A DNA stretch of 23,709 bases from Candidatus Dadabacteria bacterium (GTDB lineage: Bacteria; Desulfobacterota_D; UBA1144; Nemesobacterales; JADFKM01). The stretch spans positions 1-23,709 of the forward strand of contig JADFKM010000031.1 in the NCBI GenBank assembly GCA_022564935.1. Reading direction: 5' to 3'. Made by a program: the position numbers and the translations under genes. Numbering within the stretch: the first letter of the stretch is position 1; each line of letters starts with the position of its first letter. Under the pieces are notes generated by a model that was not told the origin of the DNA, ran no database searches, and saw only the letters and a list, made by a program, of their open reading frames with translations. Below, in pieces: positions 14,355 through 22,069 of the stretch.

Positions 14355-16130
14355 TCAAAAGCAGCACCCCGTGGCATAGTCCGGCACAACCAGAACTCCC
14401 TGCTCCCGGGTTAGGCCAAGCTTCAGCGCAGCGTCCCTGAGAGGAGCTAGCGCTTTTATAATACCAAGCTGCGTTTCCGGCTCGCTGCTTTCCTCCTCTC
14501 CGCCCAGGAATCTCTGGACGAGTGACTCGGTAAGGGTCCTTCTCTTCGGGAAGAGCTTCAATCTTATGCTCTGATCAGCAGGAATCCCTGATGATCGCTT
14601 TGCAAGCTCAATGGCCTTGCTTAAACCCCCGAGCTCATCCACGAGGCCATTGAGCTTGGCGTCTTCGCCCGACCATATTCTCCCCTTGGCTATCTCCAGC
14701 ACTTTTTCCTTAGATAGCCCCCTACCCTCGGCTACTTTAGTCGTAAACTCATCGTATATCCCGTCGAGCCAGCTCTGGAATTTGGCCCACTCCAATTTGG
14801 AGAAGTCGGTATTTGAAGACCACATTGTAGAGTTGGTGCTGGAATGAACCTCGTCCCACGTGACGCCGAGCCTTTCCCAAAACTCGCGCATAAGCATCTT
14901 GCCGCCGAGAACTCCGATCGAGCCTGTTATAGTTCCCGGGTGCGCAACTATTTTGTCGGCGTTCATAGAGACCCAGTATCCGCCGGAGCCGGCAACGTTA
15001 CCCATGGATACGATAACGGGCTTACCCATTTTCTTTGCCCGTTCCGTCTCGCGCCAGATTGAGTCGGAGGCCACGGCGGAGCCTCCCGGGGTGTCTACCC
15101 TGAATATAATCGCCTTTACATCGTCGTCTTCTCTCGCCGACCGGAAAGCTGCCGTTATGGTGTCGGAGCCCATAGTTCTTGAGCCGAAAAGCGGGTTGAA
15201 TCCGCTCTTCCCCCGGCTCACGCTTCCGACACCGTAGATAAGAGCGATCGTTTCACCATCGGACCAGGGGCTCCCCACCCTTTTTAAGTAGGTTTGGAGA
15301 TAGAGGAAATGGGTATCCGCGGAAGTGGCAGTCCTCACCATATCGTACACCTCGTCTCTGTAAGCCAGGCCGTTGACAAGACCCAGTTCTAAAGCCGCAT
15401 CGGAACGGTAGGGACCGTTGTTGATGATCTGTTTTACAACTTTGGTGTCTTTGCCGAGCTTCTCTGAGATACCACTTACAATTTGTGAGAACTGAGATTT
15501 CATTACAGCCTCAAGTGCTTCTTTGTGCTCGGGGGTAAATTTCTTATTCGTAAAGAAGTTTTTAAAGTTCTTGTATTCATGCCTGTGGTCGAAACGGGGG
15601 GTTATTTTAAGCTTATTGAGAGCGCCGGATATGAACGGGGTCTCGTACATAAGTCCGGTAAGTCCAAGGTCTCCGCTGGGTTGAAGGTATATCTCATCAA
15701 ATGCCGTCGCCAGATAGTACGAGCCGTTTCCCGAGCTAAACTCCCCGAATGTCTCGGCCCATGCAATGGCCTTTTTGCCCCGGCTGCGGAACCTGAGCAC
15801 AGCTTCGCGAAGCTCCTGGATTTGCGCTAGGCCCAGATTACTCTCCCCTACCCTTGCCACAAGCCCCCACACACGCTCGTCATCCTGTGCCCTCTCAAGC
15901 GCCTCTACCACATCCAATACTCCAGTTTGCTTTTTGCCGAACAGACTCTCAACAGCGCCTCCTGATATGTAAGCTACAAGGCCGCTTTCGAAGTCTGCTT
16001 CAAGCACCGTATTCGGTTTGATGCGAGACTTTAGCACGCCAGCTATGAAACCATACCCAAACACCAGTATCGCTATAAGAAGATATAGACCGCCCAGGAC
16101 GGCCAGTGCCCTTATCACTGCCTTTTTCAT
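14355..16130 (-). CDS. sppA: Signal peptide peptidase SppA, long (67K) type
   Basis: A 591-residue inner-membrane serine protease that degrades signal peptides left after secretion. One N-terminal span (about residues 5-30, VLGGLYLLIAILVFGYGFIA) anchors two tandem S49 domains. The catalytic Ser is S382 in NVAGSGGYWVS of the second domain, and the general base is K187 in HEYKNFKNFF of the first, the Ser/Lys dyad across domains known from E. coli SppA. RVDTPGGSAVASD (344-356) is the conserved oxyanion-region block. The C-terminus ends oddly, with DYATGCCF. GGAG lies 12 bases before the ATG, in an AT-rich leader. Confidence 0.93.
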   Translation of the reverse strand: MKKAVIRALAVLGGLYLLIAILVFGYGFIAGVLKSRIKPNTVLEADFESGLVAYISGGAVESLFGKKQTGVLDVVEALERAQDDERVWGLVARVGESNLGLAQIQELREAVLRFRSRGKKAIAWAETFGEFSSGNGSYYLATAFDEIYLQPSGDLGLTGLMYETPFISGALNKLKITPRFDHRHEYKNFKNFFTNKKFTPEHKEALEAVMKSQFSQIVSGISEKLGKDTKVVKQIINNGPYRSDAALELGLVNGLAYRDEVYDMVRTATSADTHFLYLQTYLKRVGSPWSDGETIALIYGVGSVSRGKSGFNPLFGSRTMGSDTITAAFRSAREDDDVKAIIFRVDTPGGSAVASDSIWRETERAKKMGKPVIVSMGNVAGSGGYWVSMNADKIVAHPGTITGSIGVLGGKMLMREFWERLGVTWDEVHSSTNSTMWSSNTDFSKLEWAKFQSWLDGIYDEFTTKVAEGRGLSKEKVLEIAKGRIWSGEDAKLNGLVDELGGLSKAIELAKRSSGIPADQSIRLKLFPKRRTLTESLVQRFLGGEEESSEPETQLGIIKALAPLRDAALKLGLTREQGVLVVPDYATGCCF

Positions 16131-16470
16131 TTAAATGCGCTCCATGTTTTATATTCTATAAATAATATTATAAATCTTTTCAGTGAGGAGTTAAATCGTT
16201 CTTTCGAGTTTATTTGCTAAGGTATGGTTCTATGGACAAACGTTTGTATTATTAATCGACTCATATGCGAAGCAAATCGAAATCAAGGGAATAGGTGTTT
16301 TCTATAGCTTCACGCCAAAAGTTTTTCACGCCCTGTTTCAAGTGCTGAATCGGTATTGACTTCCATTGAAAAGGACTGATAATATTTGTAATCCGAACTG
16401 TTATTTTGTGTCAGGAAGGTGAGGTTTTGGACTTGGGTTGTTATTGATAAGCCGCAAAGATCTTCACTTT
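16131..16470. other. Intergenic spacer between sppA and a lipoprotein gene
   Basis: No gene is seen in either direction. The left end (16150-16180) is very AT-rich and probably holds the sppA promoter on the minus strand. The only clear element is the plus-strand promoter at 16356-16385. Confidence 0.5.
16356..16385 (+). promoter_or_regulatory. Candidate sigma70 promoter for the lipoprotein gene
   Basis: TTGACT (16356-16361), 18 bases, TAATAT (16380-16385). Transcription would start near 16392, about 80 bases before the likely ATG at 16471. Confidence 0.5.
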
Positions 16471-16902
16471 ATGAGAGATAATTATTCGTTTAATGCTTTA
16501 GCGTTACTGGCCATAGTTTTCATATTCCACCTCTATTCATGCACATCTGATGGTCAGTCACCCACTCAAATCTCCATCAGTACGGCTCAAGTGGAAAAGA
16601 TTGACATTATCATACTGGAATCCTTTCCCGTACAGGTGAATGTTATTGCGCAGGGGTTTCTGCCGGACGGGTGTACGAAAATTGACGAAATAGTTCAGGA
16701 AAGGGTCGAGAACCTGTTCGAAGTAACCATTACGACTGTACGCGATACAGAGGCGGTATGCACGCTTGCCATTGTGACTTTTGAGGAGACTGTACCTCTT
16801 GACGTGTTAAATCTTGAAGCGGGCATTTACACGGTATTTGTCAATGAAGTAAGCGGTACTTTTGAGCTCGAGGTTGATAATTTCCCTCCCGAACAGCCGT
16901 AA
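16471..16902 (+). CDS. Probable lipoprotein with a conserved domain of unknown function
   Basis: From the ATG at 16471 the product is 143 residues; an in-frame TTG at 16438 would add 11 and spoil the signal peptide. The N-terminus has MRDN, a hydrophobic core (ALALLAIVFIFHL) and the lipobox LYSC, so the mature protein would start at that Cys. The rest has the pattern ILESFPVQVNVIAQGFLPDG, then CTKIDEIVQER, PLDVLNLEAGIYTVFVNEVS and TFELEVDN. I recognise this as a small extracytoplasmic domain seen in Chloroflexi and other bacteria with no known role; it looks beta-rich. The two other cysteines (in DGCTK and AVCTLA) could form a disulfide. No strong ribosome site precedes the ATG. Confidence 0.68.
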   Translation: MRDNYSFNALALLAIVFIFHLYSCTSDGQSPTQISISTAQVEKIDIIILESFPVQVNVIAQGFLPDGCTKIDEIVQERVENLFEVTITTVRDTEAVCTLAIVTFEETVPLDVLNLEAGIYTVFVNEVSGTFELEVDNFPPEQP

Positions 16903-16904
16903 GC

Positions 16905-16935
16905 CTGATATAGAGCAAATATCGGAGGATTTTTT
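16905..16935 (+). terminator. Possible intrinsic terminator of the lipoprotein gene
   Basis: CTGATAT (16905-16911) pairs with ATATCGG (16919-16925), with one G-U pair and a 7-base loop. A six-T run (16930-16935) follows after four bases. The stem is AT-rich and the T-run slightly displaced, so confidence is modest. Confidence 0.4.
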
Positions 16936-16964
16936 AAGAATGTGCCCGAATCTTTAATCCGGAG

Positions 16965-17120
16965 TTATTTCTTGGGAGAACTCGTGATAACATTATGAAG
17001 AATCATGCTGAGCTCCTGGATTTTATAGGGTTTAATTATACAGCTACAGAAGCCGTGTTTTTTAAAATCGGCCATTACCTTGCTCCTTAATGCTTTCTAG
17101 CCTAAGGATACTATCTTAGC
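16965..17120 (-). pseudogene. Remnant of a response-regulator receiver domain (C-terminal part)
   Basis: Reading the minus strand from 17120: AKIVSLG, a stop (TAG at 17099-17097), then KALRSKVMADFKKHGFCSCI followed by IKPYKIQELSMILHNVI and a stop at 16965-16967. This matches the end of receiver domains of hybrid histidine kinases: A.IVSSGY....VMADF...GF...I.KPY.I.EL...L..V. The stop replaces the Tyr of the SGY motif, and the conserved Lys-Pro-Tyr is present. Upstream the similarity ends and there are further stops, so only about 50 codons of a once larger gene remain. No kinase part is visible nearby. Confidence 0.7.
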
Positions 17121-17359
17121 AATTGCTTGTCCTTAAAGGGGAGCAGTATATTATTACACCCTATTACTCCTAATTAGAATGGTGTAATGGTTTTTTGGTA
17201 AACCTTATTCCATTTCATATATCAAGCAGCGTATATTAGCATCAATATGAACGATTGTTGAATAGGCTTTGAAGAACATACTGTTATACTTTTTATGCAT
17301 TGATCATCTAATAATTAAAATCCCAAAGCGATGCGAGTGAGCTTTCTAAGGAGGATTAT
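17121..17359. other. AT-rich spacer before the exported conserved protein
   Basis: No gene is seen. It contains the stem-loop at 17153-17196 and then an AT-rich run with TATACT near 17283 but no -35 at a usual distance. AAGGAGG just before 17360 is the ribosome site of the next gene. Confidence 0.4.
17153..17196 (+). terminator. Stem-loop followed by six T
   Basis: ATTACACC (17153-17160) pairs with GGTGTAAT (17181-17188) around a 20-base loop that contains CTAATTAG; TTTTTT follows at 17191-17196. It resembles an intrinsic terminator on the plus strand, but the nearest upstream plus-strand gene ended 250 bases earlier and already has a candidate terminator. Confidence 0.35.
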
Positions 17360-18313
17360 ATGTTATTTCCCGTTAGGATCAAAACGAAAAATTGTTTTAG
17401 GTTACTTATATTTCCAATTATGTTTGCAGCGTCACTGCTTTTTCCCCCATATGCCGGGGGAGGAGAGCAACTTCAGGGTACACAGCAGTTCAAAGATTAC
17501 TGGTACCGTGGCAAGGCCGAGATCACGCGCTATGAGCTGCATCAGTCAAGATACGGGGAGATGCACAAAGGTGATGCAGTGCTGATCTTTGTGACCGAAG
17601 ATTTCCTCGTGGATAAGCAGGTTAAGCATGAGTTCGGCGACCGCGCGAATGCCGTGAGTGTGATGAAGTTGAACTTTACGCGCAAGTTCAACACGGGAAT
17701 TTATCCCTATTCGGTTATGACTTCGGTTTTTACTCCTGTAGACACCATCAAATATCCCCGCACTTTCAAAACAACGACCACGAGCCAGGAATGGTGCGGT
17801 CACACGTTCGGGCAATTGAACCTGCGAAACGGCAAGTATAATGTCGAGATCCGCTCCTATTTCCAGAGGGAATCCGATCAGGATTACTCTATCCGCGCCG
17901 CCATGCTTGAAGACGAGATATGGACACTCATACGTTTGAAACCGGATTCGCTCCCTGTAGGCATGATAGACATTGTTCCGGGAAGCCAGTTTGTACGGTT
18001 CCGGCACGTCCCCCTAAAGGTTGAAAAAGCAAAAGCGTCGCTGAAAACGGTTACCGACCCATCTTTGTCCGGAAACGAATTGAGCGTGTATTCAATAGAA
18101 TATAAAAATATTGAACGAAGGATGGTGATTAAGTTTGAGAACAGTTTTCCCTACAGGATTGTGGCGTGGGAAGAGACGACCCCAAGCGGCTTCGCAAAGA
18201 ACGTCAAAATATTGACTACTAAGGCCGTAATGACACACTCGCTGTACACCGATTACTGGACCAAGAACAAAGTGAAGGATATATCATTGCGTGAGGAGCT
18301 TGGACTTAGATAG
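17360..18313 (+). CDS. Conserved exported protein of a family often misnamed Maf septum inhibitor
   Basis: This is a 317-residue protein with a near-perfect AAGGAGG ribosome site. A signal-like N-terminus (FRLLIFPIMFAASLLFPPYA, 13-32) is followed by the conserved block DYWYRGKAEITRYELHQSRY (46-65), GEMHKGDAVLIFVTEDF, then MKLNFTRKFNTGIYPYSVM and SQEWCGHTF. I recognise these blocks from a family common in Bacteroidetes, where many entries are labelled septum formation inhibitor Maf; it has no Maf nucleotide-pyrophosphatase motifs, so that name should not be carried over. The domain is beta-rich and lies outside the cytoplasm. A small zinc-ribbon gene follows 12 bases after the stop and is probably co-transcribed. 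Function is unknown. Confidence 0.72.
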   Translation: MLFPVRIKTKNCFRLLIFPIMFAASLLFPPYAGGGEQLQGTQQFKDYWYRGKAEITRYELHQSRYGEMHKGDAVLIFVTEDFLVDKQVKHEFGDRANAVSVMKLNFTRKFNTGIYPYSVMTSVFTPVDTIKYPRTFKTTTTSQEWCGHTFGQLNLRNGKYNVEIRSYFQRESDQDYSIRAAMLEDEIWTLIRLKPDSLPVGMIDIVPGSQFVRFRHVPLKVEKAKASLKTVTDPSLSGNELSVYSIEYKNIERRMVIKFENSFPYRIVAWEETTPSGFAKNVKILTTKAVMTHSLYTDYWTKNKVKDISLREELGLR

Positions 18314-18325
18314 GCGCTGAGGATA

Positions 18326-18514
18326 ATGTCATCAGGAGAAGGGGAAGATTTCGGGGCTGAAAAGGAGTGTCTTAAGTGCGGGTATGTAAGAGAATGTGCC
18401 GACTTTGCTCCCGAGGGTGAGTGTGGTAGATGCGGCGCAATTTATCTTATCTGTTTCGGGTCAAAATCTTTTATGTCTTCTAGAGTGTGCGCTATAAGCT
18501 CTATGGTGTTTTGA
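18326..18514 (+). CDS. Small zinc-ribbon protein, 62 residues
   Basis: Starts 12 bases after the preceding gene, with GAGGAT before the ATG. Two CxxC knuckles, CLKCGYVREC (C16, C19) and CGRCGAIY (C33, C36), form a zinc ribbon of the CPKCGY...ECP.CG.IY type found in many short bacterial proteins. After the ribbon, the last 20 residues overlap the 3' end of the convergent M42 gene (18442-18514) and do not look like the family, so the true or ancestral C-terminus may have been lost or replaced. No role is known. Confidence 0.6.
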   Translation: MSSGEGEDFGAEKECLKCGYVRECADFAPEGECGRCGAIYLICFGSKSFMSSRVCAISSMVF

Positions 18515-19476
18515 ATGTCCTGTTTAAAGGCAATGGAGCTGGGGCTGTGCAGGTATCGAACCGGCACGGATATTACTGTAGACCTTGTTCCTTTCCCCGT
18601 GACCTGCAGCGCAGACGCATTGGTGCCCCCTGAACTCTTTACGATAAGCTGCGAGGGCAAGTTGTGCTTTTTGGCGAGGTCGTGAATGAAAAAGCTGAGG
18701 GCTCTGTTTGTGACTATGTATTTGTCCGAGAGCCTTATCTCGGGCCCCTGTAGCGTTCTAGCCATCTGTTTACTTTCCGGCACACCCGGAAGGTTGTTCG
18801 ACACCGTACCTTCGAGCACAATGGAGAACTCGGGCTCTACCACAGGGTTGATAGTCCTTGCTCCCCTGAGTCCTACCTCCTCTTGAACCGTAGCCGTAAC
18901 ATATAGGTCGCAGCTCAATTTTGGTTTCTTAGCGAGGGCTTCGAGTATCACGAAAAGCGCCACCCTGTTGTCGATTGCCTTGGATATCACGGCGTCCTGG
19001 GTTTCGGTAAGCTCCGTGCAGTAGGTGCAAACGTCGCCTATGCGAACGTTTTGAGTGACCTTTTCGGCTTCGAGTCCGAAGTCGATGGTGCAATCCTCTA
19101 CAGCAGGAGCCTCGTTCGAGCCGCCTTTGTTGATATGGGGTGGTTTAGCTCCGACCACGCCTACGAGGGGCTTCTTCCCCCACACGACCAGCCTCTGGCC
19201 GTAAAAAACCCTCTGGTCGATCCCGCCAAGCGGAATCACGTACACAAAGCCATCTTTGTCGATATGCTTGACCATAAAGCCCACTTCGTCCATGTGACCG
19301 TCGAGCACGAGCTTTGGGCCTCGGCCCCCGATATGGGCGATGACGTTGCCTATGTAGTCATCGATTATATCATCGGTGAATTTGCCGAGCTCTTCTATGA
19401 CGATTTCCTTAACGCGGTCTTCTGCGCCGGGAAGCCCCGGGGCGTCGCACAGTTTCTTTAGGAGGGCTATATCCAT
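18442..19476 (-). CDS. M42-family metallo-aminopeptidase
   Basis: A 344-residue enzyme of the glutamyl/deblocking aminopeptidase group (FrvX, YsdC, TET-type), which usually forms large cytosolic dodecamers and trims peptides. Expected metal and catalytic residues are present: H61 and D63 (LDGHMDEVG), D169 (KAIDNRV), catalytic E199 and ligand E200 (TVQEEVGLRGA), E222 (IVLEGTV, where some members have Asp) and H310 (RYLHSP). SSGGTNASALQ (281-291) is the conserved glycine-rich loop. A PDZ-like insertion domain occupies about 70-150. No Shine-Dalgarno is seen, and TATAAT lies only 10 bases upstream of the ATG. The 3' end overlaps the zinc-ribbon gene by 73 bases. Confidence 0.92.
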   Translation of the reverse strand: MDIALLKKLCDAPGLPGAEDRVKEIVIEELGKFTDDIIDDYIGNVIAHIGGRGPKLVLDGHMDEVGFMVKHIDKDGFVYVIPLGGIDQRVFYGQRLVVWGKKPLVGVVGAKPPHINKGGSNEAPAVEDCTIDFGLEAEKVTQNVRIGDVCTYCTELTETQDAVISKAIDNRVALFVILEALAKKPKLSCDLYVTATVQEEVGLRGARTINPVVEPEFSIVLEGTVSNNLPGVPESKQMARTLQGPEIRLSDKYIVTNRALSFFIHDLAKKHNLPSQLIVKSSGGTNASALQVTGKGTRSTVISVPVRYLHSPSSIAFKQDIQNTIELIAHTLEDIKDFDPKQIR

Positions 19477-19486
19477 GGCTGACTCG

Positions 19487-19492
19487 ATTATA
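19487..19492 (-). promoter_or_regulatory. TATAAT -10 box very close to the M42 start codon
   Basis: On the minus strand TATAAT ends 10 bases before the ATG at 19476, so transcription would begin about four bases before the start codon. No good -35 is seen at 16-18 bases. This suggests a leaderless or near-leaderless mRNA, in line with the missing ribosome site. Confidence 0.4.
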
Positions 19493-19599
19493 CATGACGG
19501 GGTTTTAGTTTTCTATTCCTTTGGTTTGGTAAGGAACGTGCCGGTAATTACGGTAAAGAAACAGGCCTTGGAGCGTTTAATCCCCGTGCCGGATCCGCC

Positions 19600-19628
19600 T
19601 TGACAACACCCGTAGGCTCAAACATACT
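19600..19628 (+). promoter_or_regulatory. Sigma70-type promoter for nuoN
   Basis: TTGACA (19600-19605), 17 bases, CATACT (19623-19628); expected transcription start near 19635, 56 bases before the nuoN ATG. Confidence 0.6.
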
Positions 19629-19668
19629 ACTTAGCGCCTTTTAAGTTCCTCGTAGTAATACCCCGCTG

Positions 19669-19680
19669 CTCCTTAAGGAG
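19669..19680 (+). promoter_or_regulatory. Palindromic ribosome-binding site of nuoN
   Basis: CTCCTTAAGGAG is a perfect 12-base palindrome whose right half is the AAGGAG Shine-Dalgarno, 10 bases before the ATG. Without a loop it is unlikely to fold within one RNA, but two transcripts could pair. Possibly chance. Confidence 0.4.
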
Positions 19681-19690
19681 ATCCTCATTA

Positions 19691-21148
19691 ATGGAATTAG
19701 ACGAGCTTCTAAGAAGCACCTATCTTATAGGCCCCGAGCTGTGCCTTATCGCAGTCGGTATGTTGATCGTTATAGCAGTTCCGTTGCTTAAAGATGGCGC
19801 CGGAGAAGGGCTGTTCTGGATGGCGATTGTAGGAATTGGGGTCGGGTTTTATCTTAATATCACCCGTTTTACCGTTCAAAATACGGCGTTTTCAGGAGCC
19901 CTGTCTCTGGATGGATATTCGGCTTATTTCAACATGATATTCCTCTTGGGAGCTTTCGGAGCCATTACCCTGTCCAAGAACTTTCTGCCTTTGATGAAGT
20001 TGAGAGCCGGAGAGTACTACGCGCTTATTCTATTTTCCACGTCCGGAATGATGATTCTGGCTTCCGCCAAGGAATTTATGTCTCTTTTCCTTGGGTTTGA
20101 GATAATGTCGATATCTGTATATATATTGAGTGGGTTTAACAGAAACTCCGTTCGCTCTATTGAGGCCGGCATTAAATACCTGATTGTCGGAGGTTTTTCC
20201 TCGGCAGTCCTTTTGTACGGAATAGCCCTGATTTACGGCGCTTCCGGCTCCATTCACCTCGACCAGATAGCTTCAGGCTTCGATTCGTCAAACCCCCTCT
20301 ATGCCGTGGGGGTGGCGTTTATCCTAGCCGGGTTCATATTCAAAATAGGGGCTTTCCCCCTCCATCAGTGGGTGCCGGACGTGTACGAGGGCGCGCCCGT
20401 CACCGTTACAGGGTTCATGTCCGTGGGAGTTAAAGCGGCCGCATTCGCCCTTTTAATTCGGGTGCTGTTCGAGGCGTTTTCACATATCGAAGCCGACTGG
20501 ACATATGTGCTCTGGATTGTATCTATTCTCACAATGACCGTGGGGAACCTGAGTGCGATAGCGCAGAAGAGCGTCAAGAGAATGCTTGCCTACTCGAGCA
20601 TAGCCCACGCCGGATATGTGCTTATAGGCGTTGTGGCGGCGTACGGCGAGAAGGAGCTTGGCATAAGCAGCGTTCTGTATTACCTTTTCGCCTACACATT
20701 CATGAACCTCGGCGCGTTTGGAGTCCTTGCGTATCTGTCAAAAGAAGGAAGAGAGTGTGAAACGTTTGAAGACCTTTCCGGGCTTTGGCGCAGCAAGCCC
20801 CTTGTAGCTTTGGCGCTCGGCGTTTTTATGCTCTCCCTTACAGGCCTCCCCCCCACTATAGGGTTTTTCGCCAAGTTCAGGGTGTTTCTCGCAGGCGTTA
20901 CCGCGGGGTATTACGGGCTTGTTGCGATAGCCGTAATCAACACTGTGATTTCGGCCTACTACTACTTGAGAGTGATTGTGTTTGTGTATATGAAGGATGA
21001 AAAGGGCGAGTTTTCCGAGCGTTTCAAACCGGTGCCTGCAATAGCTTTGACTGCGCTTACAATTGTGACGCTTTTCCTCGGCGTTTTCCCGTTACGGACG
21101 TGGGATCTTGCAATCCTGGCCGCTGATTCTGTGCTCACCAGGTTCTGA
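19691..21148 (+). CDS. nuoN: NADH-quinone oxidoreductase subunit N
   Basis: A 485-residue antiporter-like membrane subunit of respiratory complex I, with about 14 hydrophobic helices. Residues known to matter for proton pumping in E. coli NuoN are in place: E137 (SLFLGFEIMSIS; E133 in E. coli), K218 (GFIFKIGAFPLHQW), K248 (SVGVKAAAFA) and K395 (TIGFFAKFRVF). HQWVPDVYEGAP is the family signature. Length is normal and the frame is intact. It has its own promoter and is not preceded by nuoM: upstream lies the oppositely oriented M42 gene. So nuoN is either detached from the nuo operon or an extra copy. The acetolactate decarboxylase gene follows after 64 bases in the same direction. Confidence 0.95.
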   Translation: MELDELLRSTYLIGPELCLIAVGMLIVIAVPLLKDGAGEGLFWMAIVGIGVGFYLNITRFTVQNTAFSGALSLDGYSAYFNMIFLLGAFGAITLSKNFLPLMKLRAGEYYALILFSTSGMMILASAKEFMSLFLGFEIMSISVYILSGFNRNSVRSIEAGIKYLIVGGFSSAVLLYGIALIYGASGSIHLDQIASGFDSSNPLYAVGVAFILAGFIFKIGAFPLHQWVPDVYEGAPVTVTGFMSVGVKAAAFALLIRVLFEAFSHIEADWTYVLWIVSILTMTVGNLSAIAQKSVKRMLAYSSIAHAGYVLIGVVAAYGEKELGISSVLYYLFAYTFMNLGAFGVLAYLSKEGRECETFEDLSGLWRSKPLVALALGVFMLSLTGLPPTIGFFAKFRVFLAGVTAGYYGLVAIAVINTVISAYYYLRVIVFVYMKDEKGEFSERFKPVPAIALTALTIVTLFLGVFPLRTWDLAILAADSVLTRF

Positions 21149-21212
21149 TGCAGAATTCCGGTAAAAACGGGAAAGGATTTAATTTTACTCCCATTCCCCG
21201 GAAGGAGAACGG

Positions 21213-21980
21213 ATGATTTACAGGGCAGTGAGTTGGACTCTGATGACCGGAGTTTTACTTGTTACGTTAGTATTTTGCTCCCCGGTTGTGCCCAGAGAAA
21301 CCATATCAGGCGATTCGGTGTTTCAGGTATCAACGCTTCAGGCGCTTTTCAAAGGGGTTTACGACGGCGATTTCTCGTATGAGGAGGTCATGAAGCACGG
21401 CGATTTCGGACTGGGCACTTTCAACGCCCTTGACGGAGAGATGGTGGCTGTCGAGGGAATTTTCTACAGGGTCGATTACTACGGCAACGCTAATGCCGTA
21501 GACCCCTCTCGTAAGACCCCGTTTGTCACCGTGAAGCATTTTAAGCCCGACATGGTGCTGGAAATTCGAGATAGTCTTGATTATAAGGAGTTCAAAACCC
21601 GTCTTGACAGCTGGCTCAAAACAAAGAACAAGATATACGCAATTAAAGTGCACGGCACGTTCAAGAGCATAAAAGCAAGGAGCGTCCCAAGGCTTAAAAA
21701 ACCCTACCCTCCGATCGAAAAAGTGATTAAAGATCAGTCGATTATTAATTTTGCCGACGTAAAGGGCACCCTGGTCGGTTTCCGCATGCCCGCTTTCATG
21801 AACAATATCAATCAGCCCGGATACCACTTCCATTTCATAACCGATGACAGACAAAAAGGGGGACACGCCCTTGACTTCATCATTGAGAACGCATTGGTAG
21901 AGATTGACGAAGCCAGGGATTTCCGCCTTATCATACCGGGAACAAAGGACTTTCAAGAAGCGGATTTTTATGCCGAGTAA
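21213..21980 (+). CDS. Alpha-acetolactate decarboxylase, probably exported
   Basis: A 255-residue zinc enzyme that turns acetolactate into acetoin. VFQVSTLQALFKGVYDGDF (36-54), LGTFNALDGEMVAVEG (67-82, with E76), GTLVGFRMPAFM (185-196, with R191) and GYHFHFITDD (203-212) are family blocks; H205, H207 and H218 (KGGHALDF) are the zinc ligands. Residues 1-22 form a hydrophobic segment (AVSWTLMTGVLLVTLVFC) that reads as a signal peptide, so the enzyme is probably outside the cytoplasm, as in Brevibacillus; C22 does not sit in a good lipobox. GGAAGGAG lies five bases before the ATG. No acetolactate synthase gene is adjacent; it follows nuoN. Confidence 0.9.
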   Translation: MIYRAVSWTLMTGVLLVTLVFCSPVVPRETISGDSVFQVSTLQALFKGVYDGDFSYEEVMKHGDFGLGTFNALDGEMVAVEGIFYRVDYYGNANAVDPSRKTPFVTVKHFKPDMVLEIRDSLDYKEFKTRLDSWLKTKNKIYAIKVHGTFKSIKARSVPRLKKPYPPIEKVIKDQSIINFADVKGTLVGFRMPAFMNNINQPGYHFHFITDDRQKGGHALDFIIENALVEIDEARDFRLIIPGTKDFQEADFYAE

Positions 21981-22069
21981 TGCGGAACTGTTTTAATGTT
22001 TTATATGATACCTGCTTCGGGCTACATATACCGGGTCGTTTTACTTACACGGAAACCCCTGCATAACTC

